Positions 1 to 10,065 of a stretch of DNA of 64,000 nucleotides are shown one piece after another. The stretch covers positions 62,001 through 126,000 of the forward strand of contig JBBFLD010000006.1 of assembly GCA_037481715.1 (NCBI GenBank). The letters are read 5' to 3'. The notes under the pieces were generated by a model that had not been told where the DNA came from, did no database searches, and was given only the letters and a program-made list of their open reading frames with translations. This DNA is from Rosettibacter sp037481715. GTDB lineage: Bacteria; Bacteroidota; Ignavibacteria; Ignavibacteriales; Melioribacteraceae. The translations under genes were made by a program, and so were the position numbers. Within the stretch, counting starts at the first letter, position 1; every line of letters starts with the position of its first letter.

Positions 1-1
1 T

Positions 2-553
2 AGAATAATTTCTGCAACAAATAAAAATCTTGAAGAAGAAGTAAAAGAAAAAAGATTTCGTGAAGATTTGTATTATCGATTGAATGTTATCAATATTCAT
101 ATTCCACCACTAAGAGAAAGGAAAGAGGATATAATTTGTTTGATTGATTATTACATGAATCAATTCGCAATTGAAATAGGAAGAGAAGCTCCTGTAATCT
201 CAGAAGATGCAATGAAATTACTTGTTGATTATGATTGGCCTGGGAATATTCGCGAACTCAAAAATCTTGTTCAGCGTCTACTATTTTTTGATGATAAAAT
301 AATTACTCCAAAACTAATTGAAACTGCTCTCGGCAAAAAAATTAATGAACTTGAAGACTACTTTGGAAACGAAGGAATAAGTTTTAAAGCTCCAAATGGT
401 CCTTTACCACTTAAACAAATGGAAAGAATTTTCCGTGAAAAATATTTTAGATATATCAGAAGCAAAGTAAATTCTGATCAGGAAGCTGCATCAATTCTTG
501 GATTAGCACCACCAAATTATCACAGAATGTGCAAAGAATTAGGGCTGAAGTAG
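2..553 (+). CDS. Sigma-54-dependent transcriptional activator, C-terminal part (partial)
   Basis: The frame is open to the left edge of the window, so the gene is cut there and its N-terminal sensor or receiver domain is unseen. The visible part starts inside the AAA+ ATPase domain with the RIISATNKNL and FREDLYYRLN stretches typical of NtrC-family activators. PPLRERKEDI and DWPGNIRELKNL follow, marking the lid of the ATPase. A C-terminal Fis-type helix-turn-helix ends the protein (EAASILGL...YHRMCKELGLK). Proteins of this family hydrolyse ATP to open promoters held by sigma-54 RNA polymerase. The target genes cannot be told from the window. Confidence 0.9.
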   Translation, partial: RIISATNKNLEEEVKEKRFREDLYYRLNVINIHIPPLRERKEDIICLIDYYMNQFAIEIGREAPVISEDAMKLLVDYDWPGNIRELKNLVQRLLFFDDKIITPKLIETALGKKINELEDYFGNEGISFKAPNGPLPLKQMERIFREKYFRYIRSKVNSDQEAASILGLAPPNYHRMCKELGLK

Positions 554-752
554 AATTGGTTAGGGTTAAAGGTTGCAGATTGAAGGTTTCGTGTTAAAAA
601 TTAGAGTTTAGGGTTGTCAGTTAAAGATTATATATGTATTACTCCACTTATTTCATCATTCCATTATTCCACTTATTTCTATTTCTTGCTTCAATCAATT
701 TCAAAAAAGTTTTAGTAATTTATAGGTTACGATTTCATAACTTCATCAAAAA

Positions 753-3551
753 ATGAAAGAAGATAAAGAAATACAAAGCCAGAAAATTATAATTAAAGGA
801 GCGCGGCAGCATAATCTTAAAAATATATCTCTCGAAATTCCCAAAAATAAATTAATTGTTTTTACTGGTGTAAGCGGAAGTGGCAAATCTTCTCTTGTAT
901 TTGATACAATTTATGCAGAAGGTCAGCGAAGATATGTCGAGAGTTTGTCTTCCTATGCAAGACAATTTTTAGAAAGAATGAACAAGCCTGATGTAGATTT
1001 TATCTATGGAATTTCACCAGCTGTTGCAATTGAACAAAAAACAGGAGCTCGTAATCCAAGGTCTACTGTAGGAACAAGTACAGAAATTTATGATTACTTA
1101 AGGCTTTTATTTTCTCGAATTGGCAAAACTATCTGCTTTAACTGCGGCAATGAAGTAAAAAAAGATACAGTTGCAACTGTATCTCAATGGCTCGAAACAC
1201 AAAATGAAGAAGATAAATTTTATATTGGATTTCCAATTCATTATCACGAAGGAAGAACAATCGAAGAAGAAATTGATTTATTAAAGAAAAAAGGATTTTT
1301 CAGAATTTTTTATAAAAATGAATTGATTGATATCAACTCTCAACCAATTGAAGAAATTAAAGCCAAGATTAATCACAACTCTAAAAAAGAAATTATTATT
1401 GTTCTTGACCGATTCAAAATCAAAAAAGGAAAAGTAAGAGAAACTCTTGCTGAATCAATTGAAATTAGTTTCAAAGAAGGGGAAGGAAGATTAACAATTA
1501 TAAATGCAGATAAAAATGAATTAAAACATTTTACAAAATTTTATGAATGCTGCGGAATTAGATACGAAGAACCCGAACCGCGATTCTTTTCCTTCAATAA
1601 TCCTTTTGGCGCATGTCCTGTTTGTCAGGGATTTGGCAAAACAATGGATTACGACATGAATCTAATTGTTCCAGACCCAAACTTAAGCATTAGCGAAGGT
1701 GCCATTGCTCCATGGAGAACCGTTAAGCATAGTTCATATCTGCGAGATTTAATTAGAAATAACAACGGCAGAATTCCTCTTAATGTTCCATTCAAAAATT
1801 TAACACAGGAACAAATAAATCTTTTAAAAGAAGGATTCGGTGGATTTGCAGGAATTAATGGTTTCTTCAAACATCTTGAAGAAAAAACTTACAAAATGCA
1901 CATAAGAGTTCTTTTAAGTAAATACAGAGGTTACACAACATGTTCTGCATGTCGAGGTTCTCGATTACGACGCGAAGCACTTCAAGTTAAAATTGCCGAT
2001 AAATCAATTCATGATATTATTCAAATGTCAATCGAGCAGGCTTACAAATTTTTTAAGAACCTTAAACTCAGTGAAACTGAAAAAGCTATTGCCAAACGAA
2101 TTCACGATGAAATTTTAAAACGGCTTACATTTTTAAATGATGTTGGACTTGGATATCTCACACTCGATAGACTCAGCAGCACACTTTCAGGTGGAGAAAC
2201 TCAAAGAATAAATTTAGCCACTTCACTTGGCTCAGCATTAATGGGAACTCTTTATGTTCTTGATGAGCCATCAATTGGACTTCATCCAAGAGATAATTCA
2301 AGATTAATAAAAATCTTAAAATCTCTTCGTGATTTAGGAAATACTGTTCTTGTAGTTGAACACGACCCTGAAATGATGCGTGCTGCAGATTTAATTTTTG
2401 ACATGGGTCCTCGCGCAGGAATTCATGGCGGCGAAATTATTGCCAAAGGAACTTATGATGAGATAATTAAAAATGAAAAATCTCTTACAGGAAAATATTT
2501 ATCGGGCAAACTAAAAACTCCAGTTCCTCATACAAGGAATACAAAAAAAACCGAATCAATAAAAATCATTGGGGCAAGAGAAAATAATCTTAAAAATATT
2601 ACAGTAGAAATTCCATTAAGAAAATTTGTTGTAATAACTGGAGTAAGTGGTTCAGGCAAAAGCACATTAGTTCATGATATTTTATACGGCGGTTTAGTAA
2701 AACATTTTGGTGGCAATCCGCCTAAATTAGGTAAATTCGATTCCATCGAAGGGACAAGATACATTGATGATGTTGTAATTGTTGACCAATCACCAATTGG
2801 AAAATCTCCTCGCTCAAATCCAATCAGTTATGTAAAAGGTTTTGAATTAATTCGAGAACTTTATGCTTCTACTCCTCAAGCAAGAGCAAGAGGTTATAAA
2901 CCCGGATTTTTCTCGTTTAATGTTCCAGGTGGAAGATGCGAAACTTGCGAAGGAGAAGGATTCGTAAAAATCGAAATGCAGTTCCTTGCCGACCTCTATC
3001 TTGAATGCGATGACTGCAAAGGAACAAGATTCAAAAAAGAAGTTAGAGAAATTACTTACAAAGGAAAAAATATTGTTGATGTTCTCAACATGACAGTTGA
3101 TGAAGCTCTTGAATTTTTTGTTAATCATGATAAAATAGTTTCAATACTAAGAGTACTTTCTGATGTAGGATTGGGTTACATAAAACTTGGTCAGCCTTCT
3201 ACAACATTATCAGGAGGTGAAGCACAAAGAGTAAAATTAGCTTATTATCTTTCACAACAAAGAAAAAATCAACATACGCTTTTTATTTTTGATGAACCCA
3301 CGACTGGCTTACATTTCGATGACATAAACAAACTTTTAAAATGTTTTCATGTTTTAATTGCAAATAAAAATTCAGTTGTAATAATTGAACACAATTTAGA
3401 TGTAATTAAATGTGCAGATTATATAATTGACCTCGGACCAGAGGCTGGTGATAAAGGCGGTGAAATTGTAGCAACTGGAACACCTGAAGAAATTGCTGAT
3501 AATCCCAAATCATATACAGGTCAATTTCTTAAAAAAGTTTTAGAGAATTAA
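753..3551 (+). CDS. uvrA: Excinuclease ABC subunit A
   Basis: This is the damage-recognition ATPase of nucleotide excision repair, which loads UvrB onto damaged DNA. The 932 residues match the usual length. Two ABC ATPase modules are present, with Walker A motifs GVSGSGKSS near the start and GVSGSGKST past the middle, and two LSGGE signature motifs. The C-terminal zinc module is complete (C729/C732 and C752/C755). The first zinc module looks odd: C288/C291 are present, but the other pair reads YECC, so the position matching E. coli C253 is Y264 and a Cys sits one residue before C267 instead. The gene stands alone after a 200-bp gap with no recognisable signals. Confidence 0.97.
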   Translation: MKEDKEIQSQKIIIKGARQHNLKNISLEIPKNKLIVFTGVSGSGKSSLVFDTIYAEGQRRYVESLSSYARQFLERMNKPDVDFIYGISPAVAIEQKTGARNPRSTVGTSTEIYDYLRLLFSRIGKTICFNCGNEVKKDTVATVSQWLETQNEEDKFYIGFPIHYHEGRTIEEEIDLLKKKGFFRIFYKNELIDINSQPIEEIKAKINHNSKKEIIIVLDRFKIKKGKVRETLAESIEISFKEGEGRLTIINADKNELKHFTKFYECCGIRYEEPEPRFFSFNNPFGACPVCQGFGKTMDYDMNLIVPDPNLSISEGAIAPWRTVKHSSYLRDLIRNNNGRIPLNVPFKNLTQEQINLLKEGFGGFAGINGFFKHLEEKTYKMHIRVLLSKYRGYTTCSACRGSRLRREALQVKIADKSIHDIIQMSIEQAYKFFKNLKLSETEKAIAKRIHDEILKRLTFLNDVGLGYLTLDRLSSTLSGGETQRINLATSLGSALMGTLYVLDEPSIGLHPRDNSRLIKILKSLRDLGNTVLVVEHDPEMMRAADLIFDMGPRAGIHGGEIIAKGTYDEIIKNEKSLTGKYLSGKLKTPVPHTRNTKKTESIKIIGARENNLKNITVEIPLRKFVVITGVSGSGKSTLVHDILYGGLVKHFGGNPPKLGKFDSIEGTRYIDDVVIVDQSPIGKSPRSNPISYVKGFELIRELYASTPQARARGYKPGFFSFNVPGGRCETCEGEGFVKIEMQFLADLYLECDDCKGTRFKKEVREITYKGKNIVDVLNMTVDEALEFFVNHDKIVSILRVLSDVGLGYIKLGQPSTTLSGGEAQRVKLAYYLSQQRKNQHTLFIFDEPTTGLHFDDINKLLKCFHVLIANKNSVVIIEHNLDVIKCADYIIDLGPEAGDKGGEIVATGTPEEIADNPKSYTGQFLKKVLEN

Positions 3552-3622
3552 CAATTTATTAAAAACTTTCTCTTTCTTTTACCACTGTTTCTTATCATAT
3601 TACAAAAAAATTTTTTAGGAAT

Positions 3623-5782
3623 ATGAAAAAATCAATCTTTATAACAGCTATACTAATTTCATTCATTCTTAACCAAACAAATTTACATTCAGAAGATGGT
3701 TACAGATTATGGTTAAGATATGATAAGATAACAAACAAGAACTTGCTGAAATTATATTCATCTCAAATAAAATATTTTTTTGTTGATAACAATTCTCCTA
3801 CTTTAACTGCTGTTAGAGAAGAACTTCAAAAAGGGTTAACTGGTTTGCTGGGAAAAAATATTCCCGTAAGTTCAACCATAAAAAATGGAACTCTAATTGC
3901 AGCAAATTATAATAAATCGGAACTATTAAAAGAACTGAACTTATCAGAAGAAATCAACAAAATTTCTAATGATGGATTTTTAATTCAATCACTCAAACAC
4001 AAAAACAATAATTTAATTGTCATTACATCAAACAGCGATGTTGGCGTTTTGTATGGTGTATTCGAATTCTTAAGATTACTTCAGACACAAAAACAAATAG
4101 CAAATTTAAAAGTAATTTCTTCTCCAAAAATTAAATTGAGAATTTTAAATCACTGGGATAATCTTAATAGAACTGTCGAAAGAGGTTATGCTGGATTTTC
4201 AATTTGGGACTGGCACAAATTACCTGATTATATTGACCCTCGTTACAAAGATTATGCTCGTGCAAGTGCTTCAATTGGAATTAATGGAACAGTTTTAACA
4301 AACGTAAATGCTAATGCATGGGTTTTAACTCATGATTACTTGTTAAAAGTTGCTGCTCTTGCAAATGTATTTCGTCCCTATGGAATTAAAGTTTATCTAA
4401 CAGCAAGATTCAGTGCACCAATTGAAATTGGAAATTTAAAAACAGCCGACCCATTGAATGAAGAAGTTAAGCAATGGTGGAAAGATAAAGTAAAAGAGAT
4501 TTATAATTTAATTCCTGATTTTGGCGGATTTCTTGTAAAAGCAAATTCAGAGGGACAACCCGGTCCACAAAATTATGGAAGAACTCATGCAGATGGAGCT
4601 AATATGCTTGCCGAAGCTCTTGAACCATTTGGCGGTGTTGTAATGTGGCGTGCTTTTGTTTATGATAATAATATCCCTGAAGACAGAGCTAAACAAGCTT
4701 ATAACGAATTCAAACCACTTGATGGTAAATTCAAGAAGAATGTTTTAATTCAAGTAAAAAATGGACCAATTGATTTTCAGCCTCGAGAACCATTTCATCC
4801 ACTCTTTGGCTCAATGCCCAATACTCCATTAATGATGGAATTTCAGATAACTCAAGAATATCTTGGACAGGGCACGCATCTTGTCTATCTGGCTCCTCTG
4901 TTCAAAGAATGCCTCGAGTCCGATACTTACTGTAAAGGAGAAGGCTCTACTGTTGCAAAAGTAATTGATGGGACTTTGGATAATCATACAATTTCTGGAA
5001 TTGCAGGTGTATCAAATATTGGCACTGATAGAAATTGGACTGGACATTTATTTGGTCAAGCAAACTGGTATGCATTTGGAAGATTAGCATGGAATCATGA
5101 ATTAACATCAGAAGAAATTGCAGATGAATGGATTCGACAAACATTTTCAAATGATGAAGATGTTGTTTCAAAAATAAAATCAATTATGTTAAAATCACGA
5201 GAAGATTGTGTTAATTATATGACTCCACTTGGTTTGCATCATATTATGGGCTGGAATCATCACTATGGACCAGCTCCATGGATTAAAGATAAACATCGTG
5301 ATGATTGGACTTCAGTCTACTATCACAGAGCAGATTCAAATGGAATTGGTTTCGATAGAACAATAACAGGAAGTAATGCAGTATCACAATATTTTCCTGA
5401 AGTAGCAGAAAAATTCTCTTCCCTTGAAAAATGTCCTGATGAATATTTACTTTGGTTTCATCATCTTCCATGGGATTATAAAATGAAATCAGGTAAAACT
5501 TTGTGGGAAGAAATTTGCTATCATTATTATAAAGGGGTTGATGGAGTAAAAGAAACAATAAAAATCTGGGATTCACTCAAGAACAAAATTGATAATGAAA
5601 GATTTGAACATGTAAGAATGCTGTTGAATATTCAATTAAAGGAAGCTGTCTGGTGGCGGAATGCATGCGTTTTATATTTTCAAACTTTTTCAAAAAGACC
5701 AATTCCTGATGAACTTGAAAAACCAGATAAGAGTTTAGAGTATTACATGAATCTTAACTTCCCTTATGCACCAGGAATTTAG
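3623..5782 (+). CDS. aguA: GH67 alpha-glucuronidase, secreted
   Basis: GH67 enzymes remove 4-O-methyl-glucuronic acid from the non-reducing end of xylo-oligosaccharides. The protein has 719 residues, a normal length for the family, and begins with a signal peptide (MKKSIFITAILISFIL). Family hallmarks are EDGYRLWLRY, NHWDNLNRTVERGYAG, KANSEGQPGPQNYGR and GLHHIMGWNHHYGP. Spacing relative to the Cellvibrio enzyme points to E310 as the acid and to D384 and E412 as the base pair. It probably acts in the periplasm or at the outer surface. A GH10 xylanase and a carboxylesterase about 28 kb downstream would supply its substrates. Confidence 0.94.
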   Translation: MKKSIFITAILISFILNQTNLHSEDGYRLWLRYDKITNKNLLKLYSSQIKYFFVDNNSPTLTAVREELQKGLTGLLGKNIPVSSTIKNGTLIAANYNKSELLKELNLSEEINKISNDGFLIQSLKHKNNNLIVITSNSDVGVLYGVFEFLRLLQTQKQIANLKVISSPKIKLRILNHWDNLNRTVERGYAGFSIWDWHKLPDYIDPRYKDYARASASIGINGTVLTNVNANAWVLTHDYLLKVAALANVFRPYGIKVYLTARFSAPIEIGNLKTADPLNEEVKQWWKDKVKEIYNLIPDFGGFLVKANSEGQPGPQNYGRTHADGANMLAEALEPFGGVVMWRAFVYDNNIPEDRAKQAYNEFKPLDGKFKKNVLIQVKNGPIDFQPREPFHPLFGSMPNTPLMMEFQITQEYLGQGTHLVYLAPLFKECLESDTYCKGEGSTVAKVIDGTLDNHTISGIAGVSNIGTDRNWTGHLFGQANWYAFGRLAWNHELTSEEIADEWIRQTFSNDEDVVSKIKSIMLKSREDCVNYMTPLGLHHIMGWNHHYGPAPWIKDKHRDDWTSVYYHRADSNGIGFDRTITGSNAVSQYFPEVAEKFSSLEKCPDEYLLWFHHLPWDYKMKSGKTLWEEICYHYYKGVDGVKETIKIWDSLKNKIDNERFEHVRMLLNIQLKEAVWWRNACVLYFQTFSKRPIPDELEKPDKSLEYYMNLNFPYAPGI

Positions 5783-5804
5783 CAATAAAATAAGGAAGCA
5801 GATT

Positions 5805-6251
5805 ATGAAATACTGGCTAATGAAATCTGAACCAGATGTTTTTTCAATAGATGATTTAGCAAAATCAAAAAATCAAACAACATATTGGGATGGTGTTCGA
5901 AATTATCAAGCAAGAAATTATATTCGAGATGAAATGAAAATTGGTGATAAAGTTATTTTCTATCACAGTAATACGGAGCCGCCTGCAGCAGTTGGAATTT
6001 GTGAGGTTGTAAAAGAAGCTTATCCAGATTTTACTGCTTTTGACCCCAAAAGCAAAAAAGAAAATCCAACATGGTTTATGGTAGATATTAAATTAATTAA
6101 AAAGTTTGTTAAACCTGTTCCATTAGACGAGATAAGAAAAAATCCGAAGTTGAAAAACATGAAACTTGTTCAAAAAGGGAATAGATTATCAGTAATGCCA
6201 ATAACAAAAGATGAATTTGATGAAATAATTAAGATGGGGAATAAACTTTAA
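5805..6251 (+). CDS. EVE domain-containing protein
   Basis: The sequence from MKYWLMKSEPDVFSIDDL onward matches the EVE fold of the thymocyte nuclear protein 1 family, with the conserved YWDGVRNYQARNYIRDEMKIGD segment early on. EVE domains are PUA-like modules thought to bind modified bases in DNA or RNA. Start 5805 is preferred because AAGGAAG lies 7 bases upstream; an earlier in-frame ATG at 5766 would overlap the glucuronidase. It probably shares a transcript with the upstream gene, but the two functions look unrelated. A photolyase follows 31 bases later. Confidence 0.88.
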   Translation: MKYWLMKSEPDVFSIDDLAKSKNQTTYWDGVRNYQARNYIRDEMKIGDKVIFYHSNTEPPAAVGICEVVKEAYPDFTAFDPKSKKENPTWFMVDIKLIKKFVKPVPLDEIRKNPKLKNMKLVQKGNRLSVMPITKDEFDEIIKMGNKL

Positions 6252-6282
6252 TTTTTTATCGACAAGAAATAAATTCTTATTA

Positions 6283-7632
6283 ATGATAAATCCTAAAAGA
6301 ACTCGCATTCTAAAATCCGGAATTGATAAAAACGGTCCCGTTGTTTACTGGATGCAAAGAGACCAGAGAGTTAACGACAATTGGGCTTTGATTTATGCAT
6401 ATAAACATGCAACCGAAAAAGATGTGCCTTTAATCGTTATATTTAATCTCGTTCCAACTTTCCTCAATGCTACAATTCGGCAATATTCTTTTATGATTGA
6501 AGGCTTAAAAAAAGTTAAAAAAAATTTTGAAGAACTTAATATTGCTTTCAACATTTTAATTGGAAATCCAGAAGATACAATTCCAGAATTTTTAAGAAAT
6601 ACAGAAGCATCACTTTTGATTGCAGATTTTAATCCTTTAAAAACTGTAAGAAGATGGAAAAAATATGTTGCTCAAAAAATTGACATCCCGTTTCATGAAG
6701 TTGATGCACATAATATTGTTCCTTGTTTAATTGCATCAGACAAACAGGAATTTGCAGCTTATACAATTAGACCAAAAATTCATAAGCTTCTCCCAGATTT
6801 TCTTGATGAATTCCCTGTAATAAAAAAATTAAGAAAAAATCCTTTCATCAATAAAATTGACTGGGATTCTTTATACTCGAAATTAAATGTTGATATGACT
6901 GTTAAAGAAGTAAATTGGATACTGCCCGGAGAAAATGAAGCCATAAAAATGCTTGATTTATTCATTGAAGAAAAACTTCCTTACTATTCTGAAAAAAGAA
7001 ACGACCCTAATGAAAATGTTTTGTCAAATCTTTCTCCTTATCTCCATTTCGGACAAATTTCTGCTCAAAGAGTTGCTCTCGAACTTCTTAAAAGAGCTCC
7101 TTACTGCAAATCAAGAGAAGAATTTCTTGAAGAATTAATTGTAAGAAGAGAATTAGCGGACAACTTTTGTTACTTCAACAAAAAATATGATTCATTCGAG
7201 GGATTTCCAGATTGGGCAAAACAAACTCTTAATGAACATCGCAAAGACAAACGAGAATATATTTATTCACTCAAAGAACTTGAAAATGGAACCACTCATG
7301 ATGACTTATGGAATGCTGCTCAACTCGAAATGGTTAAAAAAGGAAAAATGCACAGCTACTTGAGAATGTATTGGGCAAAAAAAATTTTACAATGGACTGA
7401 TTCACCAGAAACTGCTTTAAAATATGCAATTTATCTTAACGATAAATATGAACTTGACGGCAGAGACCCAAATGGTTATACTGGTATTGCATGGTCAATT
7501 GGAGGTGTTCACGACAGAGCATGGAACGAAAGACCAATATTTGGCAAAATTCGTTATATGAATTATTCAGGATGCAAAAGAAAATTTGATATACTTAAAT
7601 ACACAAATAACATATTAAGAGGTGAACAATGA
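6283..7632 (+). CDS. Deoxyribodipyrimidine photolyase, class II (CPD photolyase)
   Basis: This enzyme repairs cyclobutane pyrimidine dimers using light and FAD. The 449-residue length and the order of motifs fit class II photolyases: an N-terminal alpha/beta domain opening with GPVVYWMQRDQRVNDNWAL, then the FAD-binding helical domain with SNLSPYLHFGQIS, LIVRRELADNFCYF and the class-specific segment LWNAAQLEMVKKGKMHSYLR. GYTGIAWSIGGVHDRAW near the end is also typical. The stop codon overlaps the start of the next gene by four bases (ATGA), so the two are probably translationally coupled. Confidence 0.95.
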   Translation: MINPKRTRILKSGIDKNGPVVYWMQRDQRVNDNWALIYAYKHATEKDVPLIVIFNLVPTFLNATIRQYSFMIEGLKKVKKNFEELNIAFNILIGNPEDTIPEFLRNTEASLLIADFNPLKTVRRWKKYVAQKIDIPFHEVDAHNIVPCLIASDKQEFAAYTIRPKIHKLLPDFLDEFPVIKKLRKNPFINKIDWDSLYSKLNVDMTVKEVNWILPGENEAIKMLDLFIEEKLPYYSEKRNDPNENVLSNLSPYLHFGQISAQRVALELLKRAPYCKSREEFLEELIVRRELADNFCYFNKKYDSFEGFPDWAKQTLNEHRKDKREYIYSLKELENGTTHDDLWNAAQLEMVKKGKMHSYLRMYWAKKILQWTDSPETALKYAIYLNDKYELDGRDPNGYTGIAWSIGGVHDRAWNERPIFGKIRYMNYSGCKRKFDILKYTNNILRGEQ

Positions 7633-8828
7633 AAACTCTAACTCGAATATTTTTTGTTCTTATTTTTTTGTTTATAAATAAAAATTATGCACAGGAAAAT
7701 TTACCGGATAGAATAATCTTAAACTTAACAGAAACTCCTTACAACAGTATTGCAATAACTTGGCAGTCAAATCTTAAATACAAAAATCCGCAGGTTCAAT
7801 ATGCAGTTTCTACAAAGTGGATAGAATTCAAAGAAAAATTAATTTCAGCAAATGCCGAAACCGACTCATTAACATTTGAAGACGGAAAAAAAGTTTATTA
7901 TTACTCATCAACATTAAAAGACCTTTCTGAAAATACAGTTTATGTTTATCGTGTTGGTTCAGATTCTTTGTGGAGTGAATGGAATCAATTTAGAACTGCA
8001 AATAAAAATAATGTCCCATTTAAGTTTGTTTACTTAGGGGACCCTCAAAATGACTTAAGAGAAGATGTATCAAGAATATTTCGAGAAGCATTTCGAAAAG
8101 CGCCAGATGCTGCATTCTGGCTGTTTGTCGGAGATTTAACAAATGAACCGGAAGATAGTCAATGGAAAGAATGGTTTGAAGCTTCAGGATTTATTCATAG
8201 AATGATTCCTTCTGTTATGGCTGTAGGAAATCATGATTTAACAATTGAAACTGTTGATGGAAAGAAAAAGAGAATTAATGATTATATCTTATGGAAAAAA
8301 ATGTTTACGCTTCCAGAAAATGGAATTGATAACATGAAAGAATCTGTTTACTATGTTGACTATCAAGGAGCAAGATTTATTTTTCTAAATACAAACTACA
8401 ATTTAGAAGAACAGGCAAACTGGCTGAATAAAATTTTATCTACAAATAAAAATAAATGGACAATAGTTGTTTATCATCATCCTGTTTATTCAACTGGAGA
8501 AGGAAGAGACAATAAAAAAATTCGCGATGCTTTCATGCCAATTTTTGATAAATACAAAGTTGATTTAGTCTTACAGGGACACGACCATACTTATGCAAGA
8601 ACCTATCGAATTAAAGGAGGCGAGATAAATCCTGAAGGAACAATTTATATTACTTCTGTCTCAGGTCCAAAACAATACAAACCAAATCCAATGTATTCTA
8701 ACTTAATTGAAAAACTTGGTTCTTTTACACAACTATTTCAGGTTATATCAATTGATGAGCACAAATTAATTTATGATTCTTTTACTGCCTCTGGCGAATT
8801 ATTTGACCACTTCGAATTGACAAAGTAA
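7629..8828 (+). CDS. Secreted metallophosphoesterase, purple acid phosphatase-like
   Basis: A signal peptide (MKTLTRIFFVLIFLFINKNYAQ) is followed by an N-terminal Fn3-like domain of the purple acid phosphatase type (residues about 25-115, with SIAITWQS). The calcineurin-like phosphoesterase domain follows, with metal-binding motifs in the normal order: YLGDPQND, FVGDLTNEP, AVGNHD, VVYHHP and LQGHDH. It probably hydrolyses phosphate esters outside the cytoplasm; the substrate is unknown. It overlaps the photolyase gene by four bases. A terminator hairpin lies just past the stop and is shared with the convergent thioredoxin gene. Confidence 0.9.
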   Translation: MKTLTRIFFVLIFLFINKNYAQENLPDRIILNLTETPYNSIAITWQSNLKYKNPQVQYAVSTKWIEFKEKLISANAETDSLTFEDGKKVYYYSSTLKDLSENTVYVYRVGSDSLWSEWNQFRTANKNNVPFKFVYLGDPQNDLREDVSRIFREAFRKAPDAAFWLFVGDLTNEPEDSQWKEWFEASGFIHRMIPSVMAVGNHDLTIETVDGKKKRINDYILWKKMFTLPENGIDNMKESVYYVDYQGARFIFLNTNYNLEEQANWLNKILSTNKNKWTIVVYHHPVYSTGEGRDNKKIRDAFMPIFDKYKVDLVLQGHDHTYARTYRIKGGEINPEGTIYITSVSGPKQYKPNPMYSNLIEKLGSFTQLFQVISIDEHKLIYDSFTASGELFDHFELTK

Positions 8829-8833
8829 TTTTA

Positions 8834-8864
8834 AAAGAGCAAGACTATTTGCGTCTTGCTCTTT
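8834..8864. terminator. Bidirectional intrinsic terminator
   Basis: AAAGAGCAAGAC (8834-8845) and GTCTTGCTCTTT (8853-8864) form a perfect 12-bp stem with a 7-base loop. T-rich sequence follows on the plus strand, and A-rich sequence (T-rich in the opposite sense) precedes it. It sits between two convergent genes. The stop codon of the minus-strand gene lies inside the hairpin. Confidence 0.85.
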
Positions 8865-9339
8865 CTATATTTTTAAGAAATTCTTCATAAGATTTTTTTC
8901 CTTCAATAAAAGCAATCAATTTGCCCGATTTATCATAAATAAAAGTTGCAGGAATGGCTCCATTCCAATCCTTATTTAACATGTTTATTAATTCTTCATC
9001 GTTCGTAAATGCATTCACATAGATTGGGAAATTTACTTTATTGCTCTTTACAAATGGTTTTATCTTAGAATCAATTTCTTCTGGAAAATCCACGCTAATG
9101 CCGGCAAAATCAACATCTTTAAATTCATTTGCTAGTTTTACTATTGCAGGAAATTCTTCTCTGCAAGGTTCGCACCATGTAGCCCACACATTTAGAAAAA
9201 GTAATTTCCCCTTTCTTTCTTTAATTAATTTTTGAAGTTTGGATTTATCAATTTTCTCAATAGTTACATCATTGCTTTGAATAAAACTAAATCCTGCAGC
9301 AATCAACAAAAAACAAAAAAGAAAAAAATTTCTTTGCAT
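8845..9339 (-). CDS. TlpA-family thioredoxin-like protein, exported
   Basis: The 164-residue protein has an N-terminal hydrophobic signal and a thioredoxin fold with the active site ATWCEPCREEFP (C56 and C59). The GAIPATFIYDKSGK stretch contains the cis-proline of the fold. TlpA/ResA proteins act outside the cytoplasm, reducing disulfides in cytochrome c maturation or donating electrons to other exported proteins. Only one base separates it from the redoxin gene upstream, so the two form an operon. The specific partner is not known. Confidence 0.88.
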   Translation of the reverse strand: MQRNFFLFCFLLIAAGFSFIQSNDVTIEKIDKSKLQKLIKERKGKLLFLNVWATWCEPCREEFPAIVKLANEFKDVDFAGISVDFPEEIDSKIKPFVKSNKVNFPIYVNAFTNDEELINMLNKDWNGAIPATFIYDKSGKLIAFIEGKKSYEEFLKNIERARRK

Positions 9340-9340
9340 T

Positions 9341-9922
9341 TTAATTCACCCTTTTTATTGTGCAGCCAAATGCTTTAGTTTCTGTTTTTGTTACTTTTTT
9401 CCCTTGTAAAATTTCATTCAATGCATTTCGCAAATCTTCGCTCTTTACATCTTCTTCTTTTCGAGAATCATCTATTCTTCCATGATAAAGAACATCAAAT
9501 TCAGAATTAAGAACAAAAACTTCCGGTGTAACTGATGCCTTGAATTTATCCGCAATAACATTGTTCACATCCTTAAGAATAACAAAGTTTAGATTATTCT
9601 TTTTTGCATGTTCTTTTACTTCTTCAACACTTTCTAGTTTGTTTGAATTAATTCCAATAAATGCTACTCCTTTGTTTTTGTATTCTTCATAAATTTTTTC
9701 CATTCTTGAATTATATGCATTAGAAACAGGGCATTGAGTTGCAATAAAAATTATAACAATAGCTTTTGAATCTTTAAAATCGCTGAGCTGATATTCTTTT
9801 CCATTATAATCTTTCAGCTTGAAATTTTCTGCCTTTTTAATTGAATTATCGTCAGCTCTTAATGTTGCAAAAAATAAAGCTGTTATAAATATTGCTGCTA
9901 AAAATTTATTCAGTGAGTTCAT
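9341..9922 (-). CDS. Exported redoxin (AhpC/TSA-like) protein
   Basis: The protein has a signal peptide (MNSLNKFLAAIFITALFF) and a peroxiredoxin-like thioredoxin fold. The active-site region is ATQCPVSNAYNSRM, with a single Cys (C64) in a CPVS context, followed by GVAFIGINSN. KASVTPEVFVLN holds the cis-proline. This is the CPVS redoxin group found widely in Bacteroidetes and Planctomycetes, whose role is not settled. Start 9922 is chosen because AAGGGAC lies just upstream; an in-frame ATG at 9937 lacks such a site. It lies first in a two-gene operon with the TlpA-like protein. Confidence 0.85.
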   Translation of the reverse strand: MNSLNKFLAAIFITALFFATLRADDNSIKKAENFKLKDYNGKEYQLSDFKDSKAIVIIFIATQCPVSNAYNSRMEKIYEEYKNKGVAFIGINSNKLESVEEVKEHAKKNNLNFVILKDVNNVIADKFKASVTPEVFVLNSEFDVLYHGRIDDSRKEEDVKSEDLRNALNEILQGKKVTKTETKAFGCTIKRVN

Positions 9923-10065
9923 TTTTGTCCCTTTCAATTGTTTATTTGAATGCTTTGCAAAGATATGAATGAAATTTTTCAGATGCTAAAAAAACGTCAA
10001 GTTCATTTCTGTTTTAGAACTTTTTTATTTCAAATTTGTTTTCTGAGAAAAGAATAGGAGGAATA

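Noticed and set aside
5283..5576. Minus-strand reading frame inside the glucuronidase gene
   Set aside because: It is a shadow of a well-supported gene on the other strand, with no family resemblance.
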